Positions 37,901 through 50,240 of a stretch of DNA of 64,000 nucleotides are shown here, one piece after another. Under the pieces are notes generated by a model. The model did no database searches and was not told the origin of the DNA. It saw only the letters and a list, made by a program, of their open reading frames with translations. The stretch is from the NCBI GenBank assembly GCA_021904315.1, contig CM038919.1, forward strand, positions 16,175,666 through 16,239,665, in the 5' to 3' direction. The translations under genes and the position numbers were made by a program. The stretch is from Sphagnum magellanicum. Lineage: Eukaryota; Streptophyta; Sphagnopsida; Sphagnales; Sphagnaceae. How positions within the stretch are numbered: the first letter of the stretch is position 1; every line of letters starts with the position of its first letter.

Positions 37901-39100
37901 GTTTGGAATTTATTTGAACCTTTGTCATCATGAGGTTAAAATCTACATCTTCATTTGGAATTTGCTTTGTATAACATGTATGTCAATCTAAATAAACCAG
38001 TGATCTTATACCATGCTGTTTCACAGATGTTTATTTCCTAAATTGTGATGAACTTTTGCTACTTCATGTCTCCTCTAACATGCAATGTTATTGGAATATC
38101 CATTCCATACACTTTATGTTCTTCAAAGGACAGACCCCATAATTGTTCTCTTAATAATGTCATCTTCTCACAAGGAAAATGTTGACAACAATTCCATGCA
38201 CAACATAACATGGAACTCACATTCTAAATAGAGTACCCATCCACAATGGTTTGTGCCAATGACCATTTCCGAATTGTTATAACCGGTGAAACATTATTCG
38301 GGCAATATAAAATACTCACTTTGACATGATCCTCATTAAGCTGATTATCTAGAATTGCCTCCCTTGGGTCATAAGCTATTACATGTCCACTTGCAATGAA
38401 CAACCCAACATCATTTACAAGGTCACATTCCACAACTCACTAAATTAACCTTCCTTTTGATGAGATGCGAAAGTTCCTTCTCACGTTTACATTATCAATT
38501 CGTTCCTCCTCTTCTTTGCCATTTCCTTCCCATTCATCCCTTCATTCATAGACTCGAAAAAAGTTTTTCTTAATGTGCCATCACTGGTGGCATCTTCAAA
38601 ACTATTACATTTATATCCACAAGACTTGTCCTTAGGAATTCCATCCATTGTGTTGTTAATTTCTTCATTAACATCAAATCCTTTAGAACGTAAGGATGAG
38701 GAGAGAACCTAATCTTTACAAGACACTTTTCTTTTCGATTGAATGCCTTCCTCTGGTAGAAATACAAGTGTTTCTTCCACCAAGGAAACATCCCTTACAG
38801 ACCAAAAACAATCATTTCCCACCAATGATCTGCAATATTGTGTAACCAGAGTGCTTGACAAAAAAGTCTTCTTTGCTCGAATGCCTCAACCATGGATATG
38901 ATGGTTATAATTATACAATTTTCCATTCCACTAACACCATAAATTGAAACCAGTGATGGATCCTTACATTGCCCTATTATAATTTGAACCCTAGCATCCT
39001 CACTACAATCCCAAAAAGAAATTGTGTCACCAACATGCATATTTGCGATCATGTTTTCATGGTTCTTCAAGTTAATTTACTTGCCAAACACCCAACGTTC
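34985..39100 (-). pseudogene. DUF7869-like transposase-like gene, decayed copy B, split by a solo LTR
   Basis: Read on the minus strand, conserved blocks run from about 39070 downward. HVGDTISFWDCSEDARVQII (39070 region), ASGHVIAYDPREAILDNQL (about 38400) and IVCESLKDLILKLGKYS (about 37500) come first. Next are GLGQLPIMLTSMIAHGHGDE (about 37230), MDNCVKDNKNRYLLAFLSLL (36958 downward), MVGHTHEDNDG (about 36855), LMKAFMVSQERPFIPKLIQE (about 36760), and GDFILVKPHDPFLVFVWLGR ending near 36045. Beyond the LTR at 35198-36018 the frame resumes with NDVVKD, VQWWVLMKK and GKWKCNLANPK (about 35070). Order and wording match copy A. Many stops are present. DNC plus GHTHED suggest the RNase-H-like DUF7869 group; a transposase role is an inference. 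Confidence 0.65.
35198..36018 (+). mobile_element. Solo LTR inserted in copy B
   Basis: An 821-bp block starting TGTCGCAACCCC and ending GCGCGTCA, homologous throughout to the reverse-oriented solo LTR at 17700-18520. Flanking 5-mers CATTT (35193-35197) and CACTT (36019-36023) match at four of five positions. It carries a 9-bp perfect LTR hairpin (GGGAGTAAG/CTTACTCCC, 35710-35734) just after a TATA-like TACTATAG. No internal sequence is present. Confidence 0.9.
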
Positions 39101-39354
39101 ACACAGTTAATGGGTGAATATTTTTACTGTTATACCTTGGAATGCATGATTGAATAAAAAATGATGAACCATTAAATGAACCACTTAATCCATTACAAGA
39201 ATATTTTTTTTCTATGTAATTCAATTGAATGTCGACCAATTATTTTTTAAAAATTAGAATATTAAATTAAATAACATCGTATTTCACCCAACCAATTACA
39301 AAGAAATTTCTAGAATATTAAATTAATTAATGTTGGATTTCACATAATATTTTG

Positions 39355-40135
39355 GCGAGGAGAACATTTCCAAGATCATTGCATAAAGGCCATCAAAAAA
39401 ACGTTGGTGTTTTCTGGATAGCTGTTTTCAAAATTCCAAGAAATGTCAAGCAACATTTATGCATTTTTTCATTTCCAATTAGAATGAATTGCAAAAAACA
39501 ACTAGCGGCCGCCAAATGCTTTTTATCTTACCATCAATCCAATATCAAGAAAACATTTGACGATCACCAAGCATTCCCCAAAATTCATGCTATTTGATGT
39601 TCTAGAAAAACTTGGTGGCTGTAAAGTGTTTTTTAAAATTTCCCATGGAGAAGACTCCTAGCGGCCGCCAAGCATTCTCCAATATTTTTGCTAATCAATG
39701 ATCAAACAAACGCCTATGGCTGCCAAGTGATTTCTTTGATTGCCCATTAAAAAAACGCCTAGTAGTCATTAGGCATTCTCTTTGATTTCCCATCAAGAAA
39801 ATGCTTGGCGGCCACCGAGCTTTTTTTTCGATTTCCCATCGAGAAAACGTTTAATGGTTTCCAAATATTTTATCTAATTTCCCCTTAAAAAAACCCCTTG
39901 CAACTGCCAAGTGTTTATTCTTCAATTACCCATCCAGAAAATGCATGGCGATCAATAAGCATTTTCTTCAATTTTTGATAAAAAAACCACCTAGTGGCCA
40001 TTAAGATTTTTCTACAATTTCCTTCAATTGGTTGTCCAAGAAATTCCAAATGGCCAACAAGCAATTTTTGCAATTTCCTTCAAATTGTTATCAAGAAAAG
40101 GCATGGCGGCCACAAGGTGTTTTCTACAATGAACA
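39355..40135. repeat. Tandem array, 46-57 bp units, GGCGGCC(A/G)CCAAG core
   Basis: At least 13 degenerate units have cores near 39502, 39559, 39611, 39658, 39713, 39759, 39804, 39850, 39896, 39943, 39990, 40047 and 40102. A typical unit is CTAGCGGCC(G/A)CCAAGCATT, then TTTGATTTCCCATCAAGAAAA. Two units contain the 8-base GCGGCCGC, unusual in such AT-rich DNA. The core and spacing resemble the array at 62.3-63.8 kb. Confidence 0.85.
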
Positions 40136-41329
40136 TCACTAACATATAAGGGGTAAAGTGGTATTGCTCTAAAAGACGTATGCCAAATGCAAGGCGTCTT
40201 TTAATTTTCCATGGGACTATCTTACAATAAGTATCTCGTTATCATACTAATTGATGTAATAGAACCTTTTCAAAGTTGCCGAACATCCTATGAAGAATTC
40301 ATAATAAGACTTTGAACAATTTTATTACTTGAGTTTTATTATGATTATGTTGTTGTTGGTATGGGCTATAGTGGAATAAACTAATGCCATTGGTTATCCT
40401 TGTAATAAAGGAATTGTTTCTTGCTTTCGATTTTGAGTTTTAGGAATACCATCTAAGGGATAAGAACTATGAAAATTTGAAAAGATCCATTGATATTTCT
40501 ATTTCCAGGTTTATGTTTGTAATAGCAAAATTGATGTTCAAATTGTGATGAAAAAATAACAGGGTTCTTGAATTCAAGCGGAGGATGCATTAAAATCATG
40601 CAAAATAATTTGATTAGAATATAAGAATGTGGAAACTCTAGGACAAGAAGGATTTGAAATGATAAAAGTCATGAATCTTTATAATCATTTTGATGTTCAT
40701 AGTGAATTGTGAAGCAGTAACTAACCTTTTTTTTTTATGATGGCTCCATTTTTTTTCCGAAAGGTGGTATCAAATACAAACAATATTCATCTAGTGCAAC
40801 GTTGTGAAACCCTATCAACATAACACGTTTCTGAATATGCCAACCAACGTTTTAAAATCCTCTGAACCTAAGAAAAACAATTGCAAATGGACTCTTTATT
40901 GGAAAAGCTTTTATAGAAACATTAAATGTATGAAATGGGAATTGTAAAATGAAAAGAGATGCAAATTTTGTGGGTGTGAATAATCAAGAATATATTGTCA
41001 TGCAAAACAATTTTGAATTTGAAGTTGTTTTTCAAGTACACAAAAATAAAACACGTCGCCACAAACTATTTTATACTATGGAAGGCGTTAAACTATCGAA
41101 TGAAAGAGACTTGTGATGTTAATCGATCACAAGATTAATGTGAGGATTTGAAAAAGTGAAGGAGCAATGGGTAGGAATGGTGAGAGGATTGTACCCATAA
41201 GCTATTCAATGAAGCTCTTTGAGTTGCAAAATTTCACCTTGAATCTCCTCTTTCTGAAGCCTTAGAATGAGTATGGACATGGTTTTCAACAAGGATTGAA
41301 CCACTAATTGCAAGCTTAGTTTGGAAAAA
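40136..41329. other. No gene recognised
   Basis: AT-rich, without motifs or clear repeats. Confidence 0.45.
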
Positions 41330-41980
41330 AAATTCAAAAAAGAGCTCAAGCACATTCTATCTTCTCAATTCTCCTACCTTTTGATCCCTTCCAAAACTCT
41401 AGATCCTTTGTATTTCGATTTCCTTCCCAAAACCTTAACTTTGAAAGAAAGCTTGATCATGCTTTGTCTTTTCAATTCTCCTACTCTTGATCCTTCCAAA
41501 ACTCTTGATCCTTGGTGTTTTGGATGCATCCCAAAAACCCTAACTTAATTTCAGTCTTAGGCCAAAAAAACTTATTGATGGGTCTAATTCAATTGTGCTT
41601 TGAAGCTTTAGATCCTTCATGTTTCAAATTCCTTCCCAAAACCCTAACTTCATTCTTAAATTGAAAAAACTTCTTGAAGGAGAGCTTGATTACACTCTAT
41701 CTTTTCAATTCTCTAATGCTTGATCATTTCCAAAACTCCAGATCTTTCGTGTCCCAAATGCTTTCCCATAACCCTAATTTCACTTTTATACTAAAAAGTT
41801 TTTTCAAAGGAGAGTTCGATTGTGTTCCATCTTTTAAGTTCTCCTACTTTTATCCCCTCTGAAGCTCCAAATCCTTGTTGTCTAAGATTCTTTCCTAAAA
41901 CCTTAACTTCATGCTTAGATTAAAAAAAGTTCTTGAAAGAAAACTTGATGGCACTCTATCTTTTCTCAAGAAAATATTAA
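41330..41980. repeat. Degenerate tandem array, about 110-135 bp units
   Basis: CT(A/T)TCTTTTCAATTCTCCTA followed by TTGATCCTTCCAAAACTC...CCCAAAACCCTAACTT recurs near 41354, 41462, 41694, 41826 and 41954, with a weaker unit near 41590. Short frames through the array (41321-41548, 41674-41862) only reflect the repeat. Confidence 0.75.
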
Positions 41981-42259
41981 GATTCACACTCTGACCCAAA
42001 GCTATCGGCTACTTAAACCTCCCCATAACAAGAATGGCTCGTGAGACTTATGTTTAATGGATCTCCCACCTTTAATGATTTGTAACAACAAACGTTGAAA
42101 GTGGAGTTTTCACTCCATGGGTTATGATGATGAGATGGTATTAAGGTTTTGGTACTAGATTGGATGCAAGTTATGCCATGTGGCAATGTTGTTGTTTAGT
42201 TTTAAATCTTAGCATATTGTTGAATGTTTACTTTCTCAAGTATATCAAATTTTGGTGCT

Positions 42260-42640
42260 TATGTTTATAGGTTTATGGTTTAGCGTCTAAGGCTTAGGAT
42301 GTATGGTATAACATTTAAGGCTTGCAATGTAGGGCACTGGATTTATCTATATTATTTATTGTTAAAGATAGAATGTTTCAATGCTAAATTAGGGTATTTT
42401 TTGACATCATATGGGATAGGGCATTTGTGTTGTTTCATTTAGGGTTTAAAAGGTAGGGCATAATATTAGGTTGTGTGGGATATGCATTAATATAACATAG
42501 GATCCTACATTTGAATATAAAGGGTTTTGAAGGTACAACATAGGGTTTATAATGTTATTATGGCATTTAGGGATCTTTATTTGGTTTATGATTTAGGGTT
42601 CACAGTTTAAGGTTTAAGGTCTATAACCTAGTGTAGTATT
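42260..42640. repeat. Degenerate TTTAGGG-like words
   Basis: TTTAGGG, TTTAAGG, GTTTAAGG and GGTTTA words are over-represented, e.g. TTTAGGGTTTAAAAGG near 42437 and GATTTAGGGTTCA near 42590. This could be an eroded interstitial telomere-type tract, but no run of perfect repeats remains. Confidence 0.3.
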
Positions 42641-45600
42641 TCAACTATATGTTTAATTTACAATAACTTAATTTGAAGTGAAATGATTCATAATAAATAA
42701 TATGAGCTTTAATAATTGAATTTGTATTGTCATTGATTGAAATTACATGTTATTAATTATAATATGCTATAATTTTGATAATATAGATACCATTTAAATG
42801 GAATTAAGTATAAAAAAAACTTGTTTACAACCACAACATCGGGGTGAATCATTTAAATGACTCATCTATAAAATTTTACAATTATATATGGAATTTAGCA
42901 AAATGCCTATAATGAACATTTGCCCTAATCCTTGGTAATGGAATATTTTCATAAATCCTATGACCAAGCTAGTAATATTATAAGAATATATTCCATTATT
43001 AAAGGTCAACTAACAGGGGCATGTCATAATTATGTGGAATATTTTCCAAAAGTTTGGCTTTTTCTTGGCCATGTGATTATTCTCACGGCAAGGATCAAAA
43101 GCTCGGAAAGGTTTTTTTGGAATATTCTTATGACCAAATTGAACTTTTTGTGAATATTGCTCCTAATTTGTGAATAAATAAAATAAAACTTTCATATCTT
43201 AAACCTTCATTTGGTTTAAGAATTTATATTAAAATTTTTCTTCCAATATAATATCATAGTTTTACAAATAACCTTTAATTTACATGTATGAATCCATGTA
43301 ATTTATCCACATAAAAGATTTGTTACTGGATCATAAATCAATTATATCTATATATATTAATAATTTTAAAATATTAATCATGTTAAATATGAGTTATGAT
43401 TCACTCTAAATAATTTAATTTAATTTGAATAATATAAAATAATATAATTGTGAGATAATACACATCATGGCTATAATTAACAAATTTTGCTTTAATATTT
43501 AATTTAGTCACATTGAATATTTAAAATGGATTATATATCAAATATATTTAAGAAAAATGTAATAAAGGTTTTTATATAACCTATATGTGTAATATTAAAC
43601 AAAAGAAGTTCCTTACATGTTGTAATTTATTGTGTTCGTTTGTACTTGACATATTAAATTACTAATATTCATTTTTAAATTTTGAGTTAATGTTGTTAAA
43701 TAATTGTCTAGCCACCTAGGGTACCACATCATGTAAGGTTAATAATTTTATGATTATGCAAGGTGCCATGTTGTTTATGTAATAGTAATTATAATTACTT
43801 AGTCATATATAAGTCATTTTATAAGTCTCCTAAGTTTAAAACATATAATGGGATCCAATAAATTCCAATGCCACAAGATTTTATTTAATTAACTAATTAT
43901 AAAAAATGCCACGACATCATGACAATATTTTCCAGGTCATTTGAAGTAATCAAAATTTAGTCATAAACTAGATCTATGTATTTCATTATTTGAAAAAATG
44001 ATAGTTGGATAATCCACATTGATGTTTTATTCTCTAGCACACACTTGAAAACCATAACATGTGAAAATTTATGGTTGATGGAAAATGGATGAAGTATGTC
44101 AATTTTGCAAGTTTTCATCCATCAATCATATAAATGACTAATTTATTATTCATATTTATTCCACATATATAATGAAATTGTATTATATGGCTATGGTCGT
44201 TGATAAAATCATTTAGGATAGTTAGTCATTATTTCCTTGGTTGCAAAGGACATAATTTCTACTAATGTTAGCTATGGAATTAGAATCTAACAAATAAGTG
44301 TTATCCATCAATCCAATGCCACCCATCCCTCATATTGGCATTGTGTTAGTGGCTATTGGTTCACTTTGACCCATATTGTTACAACTATGTAGAAAGGGAG
44401 AGGCCTTCCCTAATAGTGTTGTGATCCTAGGGTCAAACTTTAGGAATTATAACAAGGGGATCTATCAAAACGTTTTTTCATTGTTTGCCTTCATGGTTCT
44501 ATGTTATTTCATTTAGGCACCATGTATGTGTCTAGGCACCCCATGTTACCATGCATGCACTTTAAATGCCTAGGGTGCATTCACCTTTATATTTAGTGAA
44601 AGTAGGTTTGTGCACCTTGGTCTTTGCATTCCATTGTTATAATTTGATTCTATTTTGTGGTATGTCCATTGTTGATGGAGATTTGACCATTAAAAAATGT
44701 TGACTATGATGCCGCTACATATTAACAATGACATGCCAATTGACATGTGAATGATAGGGTCATATGTGGTTGCCATGAAGGCCCATCATGCACATGGCAA
44801 TGGGCATGCCTAGTGACATGTATGAAAATATTAGGAATTTTAGTGTTTCCAAACCACATTCAAAACTCCTATCAAAATTATATTTGCATGCATGTGACTA
44901 ACACCCTCATGATTATGAGTAAGCACACACATGATATAACTATTTAGTTCTTCTATCAACTCATGCACTAGTGATTTGTAAGCATGATCCAACTCCAAAT
45001 CCTTTTGTCCCCATCTATCAACTAATCTAGCATATTACAAAAAATTGGATTATTTACCAATTGGGTTTTACAAAAAAGTCTAAAACCAAATGCAAGTGGA
45101 GTCAAAGATTGCTTATCAACAAGCAAATCTTCTTGATATATTTGCGCATGAGAGGATTGAAGTGTGAGCTCACCTCCATTACACCCCCAAGAATACTAGC
45201 TCACATTGTCATGAATATCCCTAAAAGAGGAAGGAGGAAAAAGAAACTTGTAGCTAAAAAGGTAATTCTACATAAACAAAAACAACTAGTGAAAAAAAAT
45301 TTCCTTTCACTGGTGATGTTTTGCCAAAAGGAGAAAATTGTTATACATATAAGTAATATAAGAACCTTTAATATCAGAAATTTTAAAAGTCTTGATATAC
45401 AATCCATTTTAAATATTCATTGGTGTGAATAAATTAAATATTATTATACAATGTTGGAATAAAATTTAATGGTAAAAATATGATGCAATGTTATAAATAA
45501 ATCTTTATATTGTGGTTATAAAATAGAATAAAAGTGTAAGGGGTGGGAAATATGTAATTTATTTTTATAGTAAAAAATTAATATCATATTAAATTAAATA

Positions 45601-46882
45601 TGAAAATAAATCAATGCATATAATAAAATTTTTTAAATTTAAAATATTTAAATATATTATTATTACTCAAATTAAATTTAAATAATAAGATTAATATTAA
45701 GTTTAATAATACCTCATATTCAATATGATTAATATATAGATATAATTGATTTATGATCCATATATACATAATAGGAACCTAGTAAACTCTGTAGGGAATA
45801 GGTTAAGTATAATCGTATATTCACTAGTAGTAATTATTTAACCATCATGATGTAAATTAGCCATGTTTCTAGCCACAATAATAATTGTTTTTGGCCATGT
45901 TTAGCTTAGATTAACATTGTGTGAATGATTTCAGATGCTTGAACATGTATATGATTTCAATTGTTAATAGCCAAATTATATAATAATAATTAATATCATA
46001 CTAGAATTAAATTATGATCTTATATCCCTATGTCATGAATAAATTTAGTTTCAATGTTGCAAACAATGGAATAATATGTTAAATTATAAATGTAACTTAG
46101 ATGTACTAGCATATTATTAATAAAAAAGGTTTAAAAGCATATTATTATGTAATTCAATATAAATTCCAATCAAATATTATATAAAAATCAATCAATCATT
46201 ATGTTGGGAAATCAAACTAACAACATGTTGATAATGTGAGTGTTGGGGTAAATTTCATTGGTTTATTTGAATCCAATGCATGACATTACAAAGGAGGTGG
46301 TGGCCAAGAATATGACACACTTCATATGTCACTTTAAAATTGTTAAATTTACTTATTGAATACGTTGAGACTTAAATTAACATTACTTAAAAGTGGATGT
46401 AAACTTTGGCCTTTCCCATTGTGGGGAACCTATTGAAATAATAATGTAGAGTGGTGAAATTACAATCCTCGAGCAGTAAATAAACCATTTTCATGAAAAC
46501 AATGTCAGGGAAATCAAATGCAAATTAATTCTATTTTCCAAACCAATTATTATCACTTATTAACTCTACTACAACTACTCATATAAATTTAATAGAATTA
46601 GATCTCAAAATTGGTAAAGAGTATTAATTCATAAATTACATTTTATAAATTTTTTTTTTACCTTCAAGGTGGATGCTTTTACTTTTAAACATAAAAAACA
46701 TCTAGATGCATGTGAACAACACTAACACAATTAATAATATGAGTAAACATACATGTGAAAGCAAGGTATTTTGTACATCCTTGCTACCTTGACAATTTTT
46801 GAAAAGTAAAGGAAAGTAGTTTTGAGCGTTGTTTTTGGATAAGGAAATTTTTCATTGGGTGATATTAAATTTGAATGTCAAT
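42641..46882. other. AT-rich stretch without a gene
   Basis: Very AT-rich, with long AATTAATTAT-type stretches. A frame at 45061-45432 is Lys/Ile-rich by composition only. No transposon protein or repeat was recognised. Confidence 0.45.
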
Positions 46883-46944
46883 GATAGGTAGCTAGAAACC
46901 TAACTGTAGCAGTGATAGGTCGCTAGAAACCTAAGTGTAGCCTA
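46883..46944. repeat. 31-bp tandem duplication
   Basis: GATAGGT(A/C)GCTAGAAACCTAA followed by GTGTAGC occurs twice, starting at 46883 and 46914. Confidence 0.85.
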
Positions 46945-46993
46945 ATAAGTTGAATGTAGAGTTACAAAATGCACAAGTATTTTTTTCTTTTTG

Positions 46994-48803
46994 TGTTGTA
47001 GCAATGGTTGAGCTCAACTTGTGACACTGTTTGGAAGTCGCAAACAGAATCTAAAGTGCCATGTTTAACGCATCGTTGCAAACGATGGCAAGATCTTGTG
47101 AGACTTCTAGCCATGGCGGGATTTCTATTAAATTACAGTTTGGTGAATCAAGGTAAGAATATATCATGCAATGGGTTGGGTTTATGGGTTGGTAATATTG
47201 TTTTACAACAAATGCAAGGTCTTAGAGAATGTTATTTGCTCAAAAACAACCTATGGCATTTGTGAGAGAACTTGTTGCTACAAAATCCATTAATTGTAGT
47301 TTTTTTTCTAAAGGTTATAGATTTCAAGCTAGTAATCTCAAATGGCACCTAAAGTTCCATCAATCATTTGAACACTAATAGTCAAGTCAGAGGATCATGT
47401 TTCCAAGAGAAAGAAAAGGAAGATGGAGAAGATGAGTCATGTTTTTGGTCATGCACATTGGAATGTGCAAGACTTTGGAGATAAGCTTTCTTTAAATGCC
47501 TTTGGATTAGATGTTCATTGTGACACATCAACAAACATTGTTTCAAAAGATGAACTTGTGACATATTTTGGGAAAAGATCATCCCCTAATGATTGGAAGG
47601 TCAAACCATGTGACTTACTAAGTGTAGAAGATTGTGAGGGAATATTAAAGTTGTAGGAGACAATTTATGTTCATCCACCTTCTAATGGTGATTATTTTAG
47701 CATTTTTTTGAAGGGCTAGTTGGCAAAGAGGAAAAAATATTGCATTAACTGGGCTTTATACACTTTTGACAATAATCAGGAATAGATGAAAAAGGTGAAG
47801 AGTCCACCATCTGCAACCTTTAAAGGCACTAGTTGGGGAACTTCTTCTTCATGTCAAGGTGATGATTACAATGATGAGGTTTGTGTTTTTTAAGGTTCTA
47901 AAGAGCCAAAGGCTTTTCTATCAAAAGTGTTAGCAACAGTCAAAAAGCTTTTTGAAGGTGCTAAAAAGGAGAATGAGGATATCCCTCAAAAAATAGAATT
48001 GGAAAAAATGCAGTCTGAGTTACAAGCCCTTACACAAACTTTAGAGGGAGGGATGCTAAATAGGAAGAAATCCTTATAGGGAATTGAGAGGGAATTTGAA
48101 TAACTTGTAGAAAAAGTTAAAGAACTGCAAGAAGAATCGGTTGGTTGTGAGAGTAAGTGCCAAGGTTGCCCAAATCTAATAAAGTTGGACAAAGCAAAAA
48201 ACAATGTTACCACATTAATTGCAAGTTTGAAGGATGTTGAAGTAGATTTGCAATTTCATAAATTATTGTTGAAGAGGGAACATAATAGGATTAAGGATGG
48301 GGAAGTTGAACTCAAAGATGTGCATGAAAAGCTACGTTCTATTTTTAGGGATCTTCATGTCCTACATTTGAAAGGTGGTTGCATGAAGCAATGGGTTCAA
48401 AGTCTAGGCCACCAAATCCAACTTATGTGCAAGGGTTCAAGAGTGTATGTCATGGCATTACCAATGGAAAACCCCACCACCTTGGCTCTTAATACAACTA
48501 GAGTTTTTTTGCTAGTCCATGCCCAATATGTGGGTTATTGTTCTCTTGCAACAATCTTGTGTTGACTTTGTGTAGGTGCACTTATCACCCATTTTGTATT
48601 ATTGTATATTTGGTAAGGAAAACAACAAAATGTGTGACCCTAAGGTGTGGGGAATCCTTCACACAAAAATGGTTCACCAATTGGGGTTTTAATCAAATTA
48701 GTGTGTTATTGGATAGTTCAAAGATTGAAAGGGCTAACAAATCTCTACCAAGTGCTGCTGCAAGCTTTACTGAAGCCTTGCTTCCTACACATTGTAAGTA
48801 CTA
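46994..48803 (+). pseudogene. Unrecognised decayed multi-exon gene: coiled coil plus Cys/His cluster
   Basis: An acceptor-like TTTTGTGTTGTAG precedes the first open block (47008-47265). A further block at 47423-47656 reads SKDELVTYFGKRSSPNDWKV. From about 47890 to 48400 a mostly open frame is heptad-like (KKLFEGAKKENEDIPQ, then LEKMQSELQALTQTLEGG and KLDKAKNNVTTLIASLKDVE), a likely coiled coil. After another acceptor-like TTTGTGTAG (48566-48574) the segment 48575-48803 has CTYHPFC, TKCVTLRCGESF and a Trp-rich tail, a RING-like Cys/His spacing. A donor-like GTAAGT ends it near 48795. Several in-frame stops show decay. No family was recognised. Confidence 0.45.
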
Positions 48804-49319
48804 AATTAGTTTCTTAAACTTTAAATTAACTTGAGTTAGTAGTTTCAAAGTTTGCAAGGAGGACAATTAATTTTCCATAAATGTGCATTCATTACACCAA
48901 AATGCATATTAGTTCATTTTGGGTTTCATTAGATTTTGAGTGAATTTGGACATTTTAACCATGGTGAAACTAGTTAACCCCCTAATGAATAGGGATTAGT
49001 TGCTATAGATTGTGAATTGGTTCACTAATACCTAGTGAAATACAAATTTAACAACCCATTTCAATTGCTAGTTAATTAATTAGGCAGTATGGAAATTAAT
49101 TAAATTGAAATTATTTAATATTTAATGTAACATTTAATATTATTGATAATTTCATAATTTTTAGCCTATGAATTATTGACACATGTCATTACTTATGTTA
49201 GGTTTAAAATTTAGCCTAAGTACATAGGCCATGTCATGTAATCAACCTATATAAACACCTACTCTAGGGAACTACATAGGAGAACATTTTGTCAATTTAC
49301 CACTATTGACCACAAACAT
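48804..49319. other. No gene seen; TATA-like site
   Basis: Noncoding. CCTATATAAACACC at about 49246-49259 is a good TATA-box look-alike, but no gene starts to its right. Confidence 0.35.
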
Positions 49320-49398
49320 ACCATTTGTGAAGTTTGATCCTTTGACCTTTAGGATGGAGGCAAACACCCCTACCATCAAGCCACCACGCTTGTTGTGA
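49320..49398 (-). other. tRNA-derived (SINE head-like) segment
   Basis: On the minus strand TGGCTTGATGG (49383 to 49373) fits the tRNA A box and GGATCAAACTT (49340 to 49330) is a worn B box, 32 bp apart. The spacer is GGTGTTTGCCTCCATCC-like. Such a split promoter marks a tRNA relic or a SINE head. No SINE body or tail was defined, so the identity is tentative. Confidence 0.35.
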
Positions 49399-49789
49399 TA
49401 ATGTGTTACATTGCATTATATTTATCAAATATTTCATTTTAAACATTACAAAAACATAAACTTTGAAAATTCATATCTTATTAAATTTTTTCCAAATGAA
49501 ATGATTAAAGTTTAATTTTATTTTTTCCCCATAATGTACATAATTACATTTATTCCCCTTTGAAAGTCTAAAATCATTTGAATAATTTTTTTGAATATCA
49601 TTATTCAATAACGTTTCAATGACCATTTTTTGAAAAATAAAATGGATAATTTTTTGTTAATATAATAATACTAACAATGTTAAGTTATTTTCACCTATTC
49701 TAGGTCATTTTTAATTTTTTATTTATTCCATGTTCTTTTTTATTATTTTATTTTAGGTTATTTATGACTATTATAAGTTATTTTTGGCT

Positions 49790-50240
49790 ATTTAAAAATA
49801 TTTCATCTTAGGTTATTTTCAGCTATGTGAGGTTATTGTTGGTTACTTTTGGTTACTGAAGGCTATTTCACCTTATGTTATTATTGGCTATTCTATTAGT
49901 GGCTATTATTGGTTATTTTATTGGTGGTTATTAGTGCTTATTCTTTTGGTGTTTATATATTCTATTGGTGACTATTGGTGACTATTCTATTGGTGGTTAT
50001 TTTATTAGTGGCTATTGGTTCTTCTTCTATTGGTGGTTATTAATGGTTATTGGTAATTATTTTATTAATGACTATTGTTAATTATTCTATTAATGGCTAT
50101 TGGTAGCTATTCTATTAATGGTTATTAGTAGTTATTTTATTGGTGGCTATTGATGGTTATTTTAAGTTAAATTACCATAGTTTATTAATGGTTATTGGTG
50201 GATATTATATTAGTGGATATTGGTGGTTATTCTATTGGTG
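49790..50240. repeat. ATTGGTGGCTATT minisatellite
   Basis: About 450 bp consist of degenerate 10-25 bp words combining GGTTATT, GGCTATT, CTATTGGTGG and TATTAGTGG. The core is most regular between 49930 and 50130. It fades into a GTTATTTTAGG-type tract on its left (49690-49860). Confidence 0.8.

Noticed and set aside
39505-39668. GCGGCCGC sites as a CpG island or gene promoter
   Set aside because: They are part of the tandem array units; the surrounding DNA is AT-rich and noncoding.
45061-45432. 123-codon Lys/Ile-rich frame
   Set aside because: AT-driven composition, no motif, no splice or repeat context.
49246-49259. TATA box as a promoter
   Set aside because: Good match, but no gene, transcript-like unit or LTR structure begins nearby; expected by chance in AT-rich DNA.
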